Shown here in pieces: positions 1-8,165 of a stretch of 64,000 bases of DNA. This stretch comes from Bacteroidales bacterium Phil6 (GTDB taxonomy: Bacteria > Bacteroidota > Bacteroidia > Bacteroidales > F082). The stretch is from assembly GCA_002633315.1 (NCBI GenBank), contig NWBN01000022.1, positions 62,001 to 126,000 of the forward strand, written 5' to 3'. Position 1 is the stretch's first letter, and each line of letters starts with the position of its first letter. Made by a program: the position numbers and the translations under genes. The notes beneath the pieces were generated by a model. That model was not told the DNA's origin. It ran no database searches and was given only the letters and a program-made list of their open reading frames with translations.

Positions 1-237
1 GAGCATGTGCGCGCCTTCATGCGACATGGTTTGTAAAATATCGAGATTTTTTCTGAAAAACAGTCTTTCAACTATGAAATATAATAACAGACCTGCTGCA
101 AGGAAAATATAACCGAAATAATCACCGGTTTTGCAGGAATTAAATACAAATTGTCCGCAACGAAACAATTCGAATATTGCAATCAGAGCAGTTAAAGTAA
201 AAAATATTGATGAGATGATTTTCCAAAATGACTTCAT
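1..237 (-). CDS. Membrane protein with HExxH motif (N-terminal part, gene runs off the window)
   Basis: The reading frame starts at an ATG at 237 and stays open to base 1, giving the first 79 residues. It has two hydrophobic segments (about residues 7-23 and 42-57) and then the sequence SHEGAHML at 72-79, so the HEGAH zinc-ligand motif (HExxH) lies at 73-77. This arrangement, transmembrane helices then HExxH at a membrane edge, resembles M50-like or other integral-membrane metallopeptidases, but the rest of the gene is outside the window and the family cannot be fixed. It lies 78 bases downstream of hemW on the same strand. Confidence 0.55.
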   Translation of the reverse strand, partial: MKSFWKIISSIFFTLTALIAIFELFRCGQFVFNSCKTGDYFGYIFLAAGLLLYFIVERLFFRKNLDILQTMSHEGAHML

Positions 238-315
238 GCCTGTAGTTTTAGTTAAGACACATTAAATTTTTACGGGTGTAAAGATAATAAAAAAATGATT
301 CGCAAAAAAAATATT

Positions 316-1440
316 TCAAATAAACAGTTCTGCCGCTATGCCATCGGCAAATAACATCCCACGGTTTGATAATATAAAGGTACTGTTTTTTTTCTTAACC
401 ATGCCTGTATCTAAATGTTTTTTTATGAGTCGTTCAAAATGTGAGGCATATTCGTTGCCGAAAGAGTTTCGTATCTGTTCAGTGTCGCAGCCGAAAGATG
501 TTCGCAGTGATGTCATGACATATTCGTTGTATCTGTCGTTAAGAGAGAGAGATTCTTTCTCGATAATGCTGTTGCTGATACCTGCTGTTTTAATATATTG
601 TTTGATATTGGAAACGTTCCATTGTCGAGATATACCGTTATAGGAATGAGCAGCGGCTCCCAACCCGAGATAGTTGCCTCCGGTCCAGTAGATACTGTTG
701 TGTTTGGAGTAATGTCCCGGCATGGCGAAGTTGGATATCTCGTAATGTATGAATCCTTGTTGTTCAGTGCGTTGTGTCAATATCTCATAGTGATGTATGC
801 TTTCATCTTCATTGACGGCTTTGGCAGTGCCTTTAGCAATACTCTGTCCTAAAACAGTATTGTTTTCTATGGTTAGGGCGTATGCCGACAAATGCTTCAT
901 TCCTGTAGAGAAGAAAATGTCGAGGTTTTTATTCCATTTCTCATCTGTAAGAGTAGGAATGCCGTATATAAGGTCGAGGGTGCTTTTGGAAAATCCTATG
1001 GCATTGATGTCATCGATTACTTGTAAAGCGTGCTGCGAGTTGTGACGCCGGCATAGATATATTAAATCATCATCGAAGAAACTCTGTATTCCTATGCTGA
1101 TGCGGTTGATACCTGCCTCTTTGAAGTCTTTCAATGATGTCCTGTCGATGGTGTCGGGATTGGCTTCGAGGGTTATCTCAGGTTCGCTGTCAATGTTGTA
1201 ATTATCTTTCAATGACTTTAAAATAGAATCTATCTGTTTGGCAGTCAGTAGAGAAGGAGTGCCTCCGCCGAAATATATTGTATGCACTTCTTCATCACCT
1301 ATATAGGTGCGTCTCGACAAGGCTTCTCTTTTCAATGCATCTATGTATTCACTGCATTGCCGTTGATCTACGGAAGAGAAAAAACTGCAATATGCACATT
1401 TGCTTTTGCAAAAAGGAATATGTATGTAGATACCTGCCAT
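316..1440 (-). CDS. hemW: Radical SAM heme chaperone HemW (coproporphyrinogen oxidase-like)
   Basis: This 374-residue protein begins MAGIYIHIPFCKSKCAYCSF, with the radical SAM cluster ligands C11, C15 and C18 (CxxxCxxC) and a fourth family-typical cysteine-like context after the HIPFC signature. GGGTPS follows near residue 58 and a SAM-binding glycine-rich segment later; the C-terminal HemN-type domain contains NYLGLGAAAHSY. Length fits HemW (about 375-380), which carries heme to target proteins and differs from the true oxygen-independent coproporphyrinogen III oxidase HemN by its shorter N-terminus. A TATATTTG box ends four bases upstream of the ATG, so the transcript may be leaderless. It could be called HemN-like in other annotations; the short N-terminus favours HemW. 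Confidence 0.9.
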   Translation of the reverse strand: MAGIYIHIPFCKSKCAYCSFFSSVDQRQCSEYIDALKREALSRRTYIGDEEVHTIYFGGGTPSLLTAKQIDSILKSLKDNYNIDSEPEITLEANPDTIDRTSLKDFKEAGINRISIGIQSFFDDDLIYLCRRHNSQHALQVIDDINAIGFSKSTLDLIYGIPTLTDEKWNKNLDIFFSTGMKHLSAYALTIENNTVLGQSIAKGTAKAVNEDESIHHYEILTQRTEQQGFIHYEISNFAMPGHYSKHNSIYWTGGNYLGLGAAAHSYNGISRQWNVSNIKQYIKTAGISNSIIEKESLSLNDRYNEYVMTSLRTSFGCDTEQIRNSFGNEYASHFERLIKKHLDTGMVKKKNSTFILSNRGMLFADGIAAELFI

Positions 1441-1444
1441 GTTG

Positions 1445-1473
1445 CAAATATATGATATTTTGCTTTATGTCAA
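1445..1473 (-). promoter_or_regulatory. Candidate hemW promoter (TTG N18 TATATTTG)
   Basis: On the minus strand TTG (1473-1471) is followed after 18 bases by TATATTTG (1452-1445), a close match to the Bacteroidota -33/-7 pattern. The ATG begins at 1440, only four bases beyond the box, so the predicted transcription start is at or next to the A of the ATG. Confidence 0.5.
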
Positions 1474-1688
1474 GTAAAAGACAGCCGGTTGGGGTTTCCG
1501 GCCATCTTTCGGAGTAGTAATGATATGAAAAGGGTATCTAAAAAAATGAAAAAGAATTTTATTTTATTTTCATTGATATAAACCAAAAGTATAAAATAAT
1601 GTTCAAAAAGAATTGTTATTTTTTTAAGATATAACAACAATATTGTTAAGAATTATTGCGTAACTTCGTCTCGCCAAAGTTTAGTCCG

Positions 1689-4163
1689 ATGGATAATGTC
1701 AGCAGTTATAACAATAATCTTGAATTGGTGAGATTTTATGTTGAAAACACCGATAGGAACATCTTTCTTACCGGTAAGGCAGGCACCGGCAAAACTACAT
1801 TTTTGAGGGATCTTGCCGCTACCACGTTTAAACGTATGGTGATACTTGCACCTACGGGTGTGGCAGCCATCAATGCGGGAGGTATGACCATTCATTCGTT
1901 TTTTCAGATGCCTTTTGGTCCACAAATACCTGATGATGTCAGAGTTATCGACAGTACGGATGTTGTGATGCCTTTTGCATCACGCAACATAAAGAAGATA
2001 AGAAAACAGAAAATGAAGTTGATACGCAGCCTTGACCTTATAGTCATCGATGAGATAAGCATGGTACGTTCTGATTTGCTCGATGCCGTGGATTCGGTGT
2101 TACGCGGTCTTCGTCATTCCGACAAACCTTTTGGAGGAGTACAGATGTTGATGATAGGCGATATTCACCAGTTGGCACCGGTGGCCAAACAGGAGGAATG
2201 GGAACTGTTGAAACCTTATTATAAATCGGTTTATTTCTTCGATAGTCATGTGCTGCAAAAGTCTTCATATATCAGCGTTGAACTTGACCACGTTTATCGA
2301 CAGACTGACAAAGACTTCGTGGATTTACTCAATAAGGTGAGAGACAACAGGTTGGACTCGATGGGGTTGGCAATGCTTAACAAATGCTATCGTCCGGATT
2401 TTAAACCTGACGAAGAGGATGGTTATGTCACTTTGATGACACATAACAGTCAGGTCGATGATTTCAATGAAGACAAAATGGCATCTTTGGATACAAAAAA
2501 GAAGATATTTCATGCTGATATTAATGGGAATTTTCCGGAAAATTCATATCCTACTAAAGATGAACTCTTATTGAAAGTCAATGCACAGGTCATGTTCGTG
2601 AAAAATGACCCGTCTGTGGAAAAAGCATATTATAATGGCAAAATAGGCAAGGTGATGGATTTTGATGATGATAATGGTACTGTCATGGTGAGATGTAAAG
2701 ACGAGATAGTAAAGGTGACTCCGGTAAAATGGGAAAACGTGGAATATGTCGTGAACTGGAAAACAGGCGAGATAGAGGAGAATGTCTTGGGGTCATTTCA
2801 ACAGATACCTTTGAAATTGGCGTGGGCTATTACTATTCACAAAAGCCAGGGTCTTACTTTTGACAGACTTGTCATAGATGCTTCAAGGGCTTTTGCTCAT
2901 GGGCAGATATATGTGGCATTGAGCCGTTGTACTTCATTAGAGGGACTTGTACTTCGTTCCAAGTTGACAAGTAGAACGTTGATACCGGACTACAATATCA
3001 GTAGTTTTCTTTGCGATATGGAAAAGAAAAACCCGGATGAGAACCAGATGCAGTCCGACAAGGAGAGATATGAATATTCTATGTTGATAGAATTGTTTGA
3101 TTTTAAAGAACTTGATGAAAGACTTGCCAAACTCTTCAATGTGGTGTTCGAGAATAAGAATATTTTTGACAGAAAAGTAATAGAAAAAGGCTTTGAACTG
3201 AAAAGTGTTATTTATAACAATGTAGTAACAGTGGCACAGAGATTCAAAAAACAGATAGATGTCTTGGTGGCGCAGCAGTCGGATGTTGAGAATAACGCTG
3301 TGTTGCAAGGACGTATAATAAAAGGATGCGAATATTTTAAAAAATCCATTGCTGTATTGGAAGATATCAGGACACTCGCGTTGGATACTGAGAATGTCGC
3401 TGTTAATAATGATATTCAGGAAGCATTGGTGGCTTTGTCGGAGGTGGTGTTTGTAAAAAACAGATGTCTCGATATCGCCGGCAAGGGCTTTGACGTGAAA
3501 GACTATCTGCGAGTGCGTAACAAGGCGCATGTCGATTTCGTGTTCAATAAGAAAGACTTGAAACGTCAGGAATTGAAGATGTCAAGGGAGGACAGATTGC
3601 TGTATAACACTTTGATGGATTGGAGAAAAGAAAAAGCTGATGATTATAATGTGACTCAGGTACAGATTCTTCCTAAAAAAGTTATTGAAGAAATAGTGAG
3701 AAATAAACCGGTAAATAGGAGTGACCTTAAACGTATAGCAAAACTCGGACTGACGAAGATAAAGAAATTCGGTGCCGAGATTATCAATATGGTGTTGTCT
3801 TCTCAGGGCTTTGATGTTGTAGAAAATAAGAAAAAAGATATAGACTCTGATATTTTGACAGATACCGAGAATAAGACTAAAGAATTGTTTGACAGAGGTT
3901 TAACAATAGAAGATGTAAGCAGAGAAAGAGGTATATCGAAAACTACTGTAGAGAATCATATATGTAAGATTATTCAGAAAGGATGTATGGATGTCCGTTC
4001 TTTCGTTACTGATGATAAGATAGAACTGATGAAAGAATATTTTGTCGAATGTCGGGACCCTTCTCTCAGTGCAGCACGTGACGTCCTTGGAGAAGAATAC
4101 AGTTATTTTGAATTAAAAGCAGTGTTGTCTGCATTGCGTGCCGGAAAGATAATAGATTATTAA
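1689..4163 (+). CDS. PIF1/RecD-like DNA helicase with HRDC and C-terminal helix-turn-helix region
   Basis: An 824-residue superfamily 1 helicase. The Walker A motif GKAGTGKTT is at residues 29-37, Walker B IDEIS at about 120-124, a GDIHQLAPV motif III follows, and the C-terminal helicase domain ends with the IHKSQGLTFD and YVALSRC motifs (about 375-410), as in PIF1 and RecD2-type enzymes. After a long helical linker, residues about 635-702 look like an HRDC domain (nucleic-acid binding), and the last 90 residues contain an HTH_40-like segment (LTIEDVSRERGISKTTVENH). A TTG at 1656 would add 11 residues, but the ATG at 1689 starts just where homology to helicases begins and was preferred. Exact cellular role (genome maintenance) is inferred from family. 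Confidence 0.85.
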   Translation: MDNVSSYNNNLELVRFYVENTDRNIFLTGKAGTGKTTFLRDLAATTFKRMVILAPTGVAAINAGGMTIHSFFQMPFGPQIPDDVRVIDSTDVVMPFASRNIKKIRKQKMKLIRSLDLIVIDEISMVRSDLLDAVDSVLRGLRHSDKPFGGVQMLMIGDIHQLAPVAKQEEWELLKPYYKSVYFFDSHVLQKSSYISVELDHVYRQTDKDFVDLLNKVRDNRLDSMGLAMLNKCYRPDFKPDEEDGYVTLMTHNSQVDDFNEDKMASLDTKKKIFHADINGNFPENSYPTKDELLLKVNAQVMFVKNDPSVEKAYYNGKIGKVMDFDDDNGTVMVRCKDEIVKVTPVKWENVEYVVNWKTGEIEENVLGSFQQIPLKLAWAITIHKSQGLTFDRLVIDASRAFAHGQIYVALSRCTSLEGLVLRSKLTSRTLIPDYNISSFLCDMEKKNPDENQMQSDKERYEYSMLIELFDFKELDERLAKLFNVVFENKNIFDRKVIEKGFELKSVIYNNVVTVAQRFKKQIDVLVAQQSDVENNAVLQGRIIKGCEYFKKSIAVLEDIRTLALDTENVAVNNDIQEALVALSEVVFVKNRCLDIAGKGFDVKDYLRVRNKAHVDFVFNKKDLKRQELKMSREDRLLYNTLMDWRKEKADDYNVTQVQILPKKVIEEIVRNKPVNRSDLKRIAKLGLTKIKKFGAEIINMVLSSQGFDVVENKKKDIDSDILTDTENKTKELFDRGLTIEDVSRERGISKTTVENHICKIIQKGCMDVRSFVTDDKIELMKEYFVECRDPSLSAARDVLGEEYSYFELKAVLSALRAGKIIDY

Positions 4164-4488
4164 ACAGCTTATACGTGGAAATAAGGATGTTTTTGATACT
4201 GTTACAATAAGTGTGTCTGAAAAACACTTGTTGCCGAGTGGCTTGCGAGGTTTTGGCTCCCTCAAAAAAATCGTGGTACACGGGCAAGTATAAAAGAGAA
4301 TGGAATTGACAAACTTATAATATCGAGGATAAGTTCTATTATACTATGAATGTTTGACATATATCTGAAAAAAGAGAATTTTAAACATAGAAGATAGACC
4401 TCATCGAGGGATTGTAATATTTTTATTAGTAATAATGTTGTTAGTAATAACAATATTTACTATCTTTGCATCAGAATAATAATTGAAG
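4164..4488 (+). other. Intergenic stretch before the ATPase; promoter with repeats, no gene seen
   Basis: No convincing coding potential on either strand. The right end holds a TTG N20 TATCTTTG promoter and overlapping repeat elements described separately. This is the left border of a segment whose base composition and gene content look acquired. Confidence 0.5.
4426..4468 (+). promoter_or_regulatory. Promoter of the ATPase gene with operator-like repeats
   Basis: TTG at 4438-4440 and TATCTTTG at 4461-4468 are separated by 20 bases, matching the Bacteroidota promoter pattern; the ATG lies at 4489. TTAGTAATAA occurs twice, at 4426-4435 and 4441-4450 (15 bases apart), and TTGTTA/TAACAA form an inverted repeat at 4438-4453 that covers the -33 element. 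A repressor-binding site is a reasonable inference. Confidence 0.5.
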
Positions 4489-5622
4489 ATGATGGAGAAT
4501 AAGCCTTTTATATTCGGTGTGGCAACTGCGGGGGATAACTTTACTGATCGGGAAAAAGAGACTGAGCGTTTATTGTTGAACTTCCGTTATGGCGTAAACA
4601 CAGTACTGATTTCACCCCGTCGATGGGGTAAGACCTCATTGGTACAGAAAGTATGTCGTTTGGCACAATCTGACGAATTGAAAGTTGTGTATCTTGATAT
4701 TTTCTCCTGTCGTAGTGAGCAGGATTTTTATGATGCGTTTGCTGTTGCTGTTCTCAAACAAACATCTTCGAAATTGGATGAGTGGCTTGAAAATGTCAAG
4801 TTGTTTCTTTCGCGAATCACCCCTAAAATATCGATGAGTATAGACCCGATGAAGGATTTCTCCATATCGCTTGAAATGAATTCCAAAAGCAACGACATCG
4901 ATGAAATTCTGCATCTGCCCGAGAAAATAGCTCAAAAGAAAGGGTGTAATATCGTTGTTTGCATTGATGAGTTCCAACAGATTGCAGAGTTCAAGGATTC
5001 CAAAACCTTTCAGAAGCGCTTGCGCTCGGTTTGGCAGTTGCAGAAATCCGTGTCCTATTGTCTTTTCGGAAGCAAGAAACATCTTATGAACGAACTGTTC
5101 GAGAAAAAGAGTTATCCGTTTTATAAATTCGGAGATACAATTTATCTGTCAAAAATAGGGACACGAGATTGGATAGAGTATATTTGCAGACGGTTTGAAG
5201 TTACCGGCAAACAGATCCCGGAAGAGTTGGCCGAGAAGATATGCCAAAGAGTGGATAATCATTCTTCGTATGTGCAGCAGTTGGCATGGTTAGTATGGGT
5301 TCATACGGATAATGTTGCAACAGAGCAGGATCTCGAGACAGCCTATCAGGATATCATCGACCAGAACACTCCGTTATTTGAAAAGCAGACCGAGAGTCTG
5401 ACAACCTATCAGATGAATTTTCTGCGAGCTGTTATAGATGGAGTTCACAGCGAGTTTACTACACAGGAGGTTCTGCATAAATATCAGCTCGGTTCGTCAG
5501 CCAATGTCAGTATTTTAAAGCGGGCTTTGGTCAAAAAAGAACTTATAGAGATCGATAAATGTCAGGTGGTGATTCCAGACCCTGTCATGGTAGTGTGGCT
5601 GAAACAGGAATTAGAAAGATAA
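4489..5622 (+). CDS. AAA+ family ATPase (ATPase_2 / archaeal-type ATPase family)
   Basis: A 377-residue P-loop ATPase. The Walker A sequence PRRWGKTSL sits at residues 43-51 with the key lysine at 48, and Walker B CIDEFQQ has Asp160 and Glu161. The form PRRxGKTSL and a C-terminal winged-helix-like tail (about 295-377) are typical of the ATPase_2 / DUF234-related group, NTPases often found in mobile or accessory loci; their function is mostly unknown. The gene is preceded by its own promoter with operator-like repeats and followed after 22 bases by a restriction-modification fragment, so it is part of the acquired island. Start chosen at the first ATG (4489) rather than TTG 4483; ATG 4492 is also possible. 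Confidence 0.75.
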   Translation: MMENKPFIFGVATAGDNFTDREKETERLLLNFRYGVNTVLISPRRWGKTSLVQKVCRLAQSDELKVVYLDIFSCRSEQDFYDAFAVAVLKQTSSKLDEWLENVKLFLSRITPKISMSIDPMKDFSISLEMNSKSNDIDEILHLPEKIAQKKGCNIVVCIDEFQQIAEFKDSKTFQKRLRSVWQLQKSVSYCLFGSKKHLMNELFEKKSYPFYKFGDTIYLSKIGTRDWIEYICRRFEVTGKQIPEELAEKICQRVDNHSSYVQQLAWLVWVHTDNVATEQDLETAYQDIIDQNTPLFEKQTESLTTYQMNFLRAVIDGVHSEFTTQEVLHKYQLGSSANVSILKRALVKKELIEIDKCQVVIPDPVMVVWLKQELER

Positions 5623-5644
5623 CAAAGAGGGAAACGTGAACTAT

Positions 5645-6217
5645 ATGACTAATAATACATTTCAAGCTGATATTCGCGAAAACGAAATTCTTGAACGGTC
5701 ATCCGAGCTGCTCTCGATGCTGCTGATGGATCGAACTTTAAGTACGGAAGACTGTCAAGTCAATATATTTTGGGCGACAAACAATTATGCCGAATTAGGT
5801 GTCGGATATCAGTATGGCGATCAAATAACAATAAATGCTATTACGGGTAAAAATGGAGAAATAATCAAGCCTCGTGCCGTCAAAAGTCGTGAAATGCAGC
5901 AACAGCGCAGCCGTGAAATGGCCGAAGTTTTCACTCCGTCATGGATCTGCAACAAGCAAAACAATCTTATTGACAATGCTTGGTTTGGACGGGAAAATGT
6001 ATTTAATATAGAGGTGGATAATCCTGACGGTTCACATTCGTGGATTCCATCAGAGGGAAAAATAGTATTTCCTGAGAATAAAACGTGGCATGATTACGTC
6101 AAAGAGAATCGCCTTGAAATCACCTGTGGAGAGGCTCCTTATCTGGTGAGCCGATATGATTCCGTAACCGGCGAATCGCCAACCATCTCGGTCTGGACAG
6201 AAAGGTTCTGGAGGTAA
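5645..6217 (+). CDS. Truncated restriction endonuclease subunit M-like protein (N-terminal fragment)
   Basis: This 190-residue product resembles the N-terminal part of large Bacteroidota restriction proteins annotated as subunit M: it contains the family-like stretch MAEVFTPSWICNKQNNLID followed by AWFGRENVFN, and then ITCGEAPYLVSRYDSVTGE, after which family members continue for several hundred residues (GLLDRK...). Here the frame instead runs out after 14 residues at a stop. The overlapping -1 frame is open from 6160 and carries the downstream methylase. The simplest reading is that a deletion joined this gene's 5' part to the 3' part of its downstream partner, out of frame. Family identification comes from memory of similar sequences. 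Start may also be GTG at 5636. Confidence 0.6.
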   Translation: MTNNTFQADIRENEILERSSELLSMLLMDRTLSTEDCQVNIFWATNNYAELGVGYQYGDQITINAITGKNGEIIKPRAVKSREMQQQRSREMAEVFTPSWICNKQNNLIDNAWFGRENVFNIEVDNPDGSHSWIPSEGKIVFPENKTWHDYVKENRLEITCGEAPYLVSRYDSVTGESPTISVWTERFWR

Positions 6218-6243
6218 TCCGGGAGAAGAGCAATCCGTTTATT

Positions 6244-7695
6244 TTGCATGATCTCGACTATAAGATTGAAAATACCAACGATCTGATCCGCGATGCCGCA
6301 CTTCGCCCCATGGAGCGGGTCGAGATTGCCATGCGCAGGTTCGGACGTTTGTCGGAATCGGAGATAGTTACTCCTGCTAAGGTCGCCGACGAGATGGTAG
6401 CTATCCTGCCTTTCGAAGAGTTGAACGAGAAGGCGGATGCCAAATTCCTCGATATAGCCTCCAAAGAGGGAGAGTTCTCTGTTGCGTTGTATCGAAGATT
6501 TGGCGAGAAGGTCAAACCAAGGTTATATGCAATTGCGACATCGACATTAGCCTACGAATTTACGCGCAAGGTTTACACCTTGCTCGGAATGCCGGTTGAG
6601 AATATATTTGCCAATTTTACGTCGTATGACTTGATTGGCGAAAATAATAATGAAATAATAAAGCAATTAACAGATATGAATTTTGATGTGATTATTGGCA
6701 ATCCGCCGTATCAGGAAACATTGGAAGTAGGAAGAAGTTTAGCCAAACAACTTTTCCCAACTTTTATTAAAATTGGAATAAAACTTGCCCCTAAATATTT
6801 TTCTCTCATCACTCCAGCTCGATGGTTTACAGCTGATGCTCAAGATAACTCTTTTCCTAAACTTCGTGACTTTGTTAAAAAGAACAATCACTTTGCGACC
6901 ATAGTTACACATAATGGAAAAAAATTATTCCCTAATACGGAATTAAGCATGGTTAATTATTTTCTTTGGGATAAGGATTTCATGGGAAATACCCAGTTTG
7001 TTGAGCATATAGGTGATACTCCATATGCGTTATCTCGTCCTTTATTTGAGAAGAATATAGAAATTGTTATTCCGCAAAATAATATAGTTTCAATAATCCG
7101 TAAAATTCAATCAACTGGTTATACTCCATTGAATACTATTACATCTGGGCGTGATGCTTTTGGAATTGTTGGTAAAAATATTAAAAATCGCTCTAAACCT
7201 GAGCCATTTGAAAACTCTGTAGCCGTTCTTTGTGCATATGAACAGATACGTTATATTTCTAAATCACTCATATCTAAAGGGCTTGACTTTTTAGAATCAT
7301 ATAAAGTATTTACTTCAAAAGGCAACGGTGGCGCTGGTTTACTGACTGATGGTAAACCGGTTGCTATTATCGGTAAATCTTTTGTTGGCGTACCAAACAT
7401 GGCTTGCACAGACTCTTTGATTCCGTTTGGAAAATTTAAGTCCAATTTAGAGGCTAAAAACCTCCAAAAGTATATGTCTTCAAAATTTCTACGTTTTTGC
7501 GTTGGTATCCTTAAGGTATCTCAAAATTTATACCAGAATGTTTACGGTTTTGTGCCATTACAAGACTTCACTACGAATAGTGACATTGACTGGTCACAGT
7601 CTATAGCTGATATAGATCGAAAGCTCTATGCAAAATATGGTTTAACGGCCGAAGAGATTGACTTTATTGAATCCAAGATTAAGCCCATGGAATAA
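6244..7695 (+). CDS. Eco57I-type adenine-N6 DNA methylase, probably the 3' part of a larger restriction helicase-methylase
   Basis: The 483-residue protein carries the amino-methylase catalytic motif NPPY in VIIGNPPYQE (about residues 153-162), preceded by a degenerate SAM-binding region (KFLDIASKEGEFSVALYRRFG, about 87-106) and a VTPAKVADEMV segment, and followed by a likely target-recognition half (about 270-483). In the families it resembles, this region follows a DEAD/DEAH helicase domain that is absent here. The frame is open upstream to 6160 and encodes LGLDRKVLEVIREKSNPFIL before any good start, supporting N-terminal truncation. Possible starts are TTG 6244 and ATG 6310. GC content falls sharply near 6640 inside the gene. 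Methylase activity may survive, but no active restriction partner is visible nearby. Confidence 0.65.
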   Translation: MHDLDYKIENTNDLIRDAALRPMERVEIAMRRFGRLSESEIVTPAKVADEMVAILPFEELNEKADAKFLDIASKEGEFSVALYRRFGEKVKPRLYAIATSTLAYEFTRKVYTLLGMPVENIFANFTSYDLIGENNNEIIKQLTDMNFDVIIGNPPYQETLEVGRSLAKQLFPTFIKIGIKLAPKYFSLITPARWFTADAQDNSFPKLRDFVKKNNHFATIVTHNGKKLFPNTELSMVNYFLWDKDFMGNTQFVEHIGDTPYALSRPLFEKNIEIVIPQNNIVSIIRKIQSTGYTPLNTITSGRDAFGIVGKNIKNRSKPEPFENSVAVLCAYEQIRYISKSLISKGLDFLESYKVFTSKGNGGAGLLTDGKPVAIIGKSFVGVPNMACTDSLIPFGKFKSNLEAKNLQKYMSSKFLRFCVGILKVSQNLYQNVYGFVPLQDFTTNSDIDWSQSIADIDRKLYAKYGLTAEEIDFIESKIKPME

Positions 7696-7853
7696 TAACA
7701 GAGTGAAATATGTATAGTTTTTCATTGATGTCCTGTAATAAATTGTTATTTGGAATTTATATAATAGATAATCATTTTATGTAAATTACTTTGAAATCTG
7801 ACAAATTATTATAAATTCATTGATTATCAATATAAAACTATAATATAAACAAT
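7696..7853 (+). other. AT-rich intergenic stretch between the methylase and the dead endonuclease fragment
   Basis: Nothing recognisable is coded here on either strand; it may be decayed remains of the island, since the sequence on its right is a pseudogene. Confidence 0.4.
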
Positions 7854-8153
7854 CTATAGGGTTTGTTGACATATTTCCAGGCTTTTCCTCGGGATATGAT
7901 AAAGGCGCTCGAAATTTAATTGCAATAAAACTTTTGCTTTATGCAATGGATCATTTCTGTAAGATTCTTTTCTGTTGTGTGCTTTGTAGAAATACCATTA
8001 TTGCCATTCTTCAAAAGAAGATGGTTGGCAATTGTGTATTAAAGCCATAACCGCTCCGACTTTATTAGGACGAGATAATTGATAGGTTTGACACGTATAA
8101 TTGGTAGTTTTCGTTTTGTGTCTTATAGTCAAACCGTAGAATGTTCTGGTTTT
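7854..8153 (-). pseudogene. Degraded restriction endonuclease-like fragment (MjaI-like pattern)
   Basis: Reading the minus strand from 8153 gives a coherent protein-like frame with LSRPNKVGAVMALIHNCQPS and then FEEWQ, an in-frame TAA at 8000-7998, and continuation in the same frame with WYFYKAHNRKESYRNDPLHK and further to a stop at 7856-7854. The pattern K-VG-x(3)-LI-x-C-x-P-x(3)-EEW-x(2)-WYF resembles small restriction endonucleases annotated as MjaI family in Bacteroidota. There is no start codon in the right place and one internal stop, so it is dead. It lies next to the methylase on the opposite strand, as expected for a decayed restriction-modification locus. The family assignment is tentative; the coding remnant itself is clear. 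Confidence 0.45.
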
Positions 8154-8165
8154 TTATAAACTCTT

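Noticed and set aside
2937..3530. Minus-strand open frame of 197 codons inside the helicase gene
   Set aside because: It is the antisense shadow of a well-supported helicase; its residue use is typical of reverse-read coding DNA and no motif is seen.
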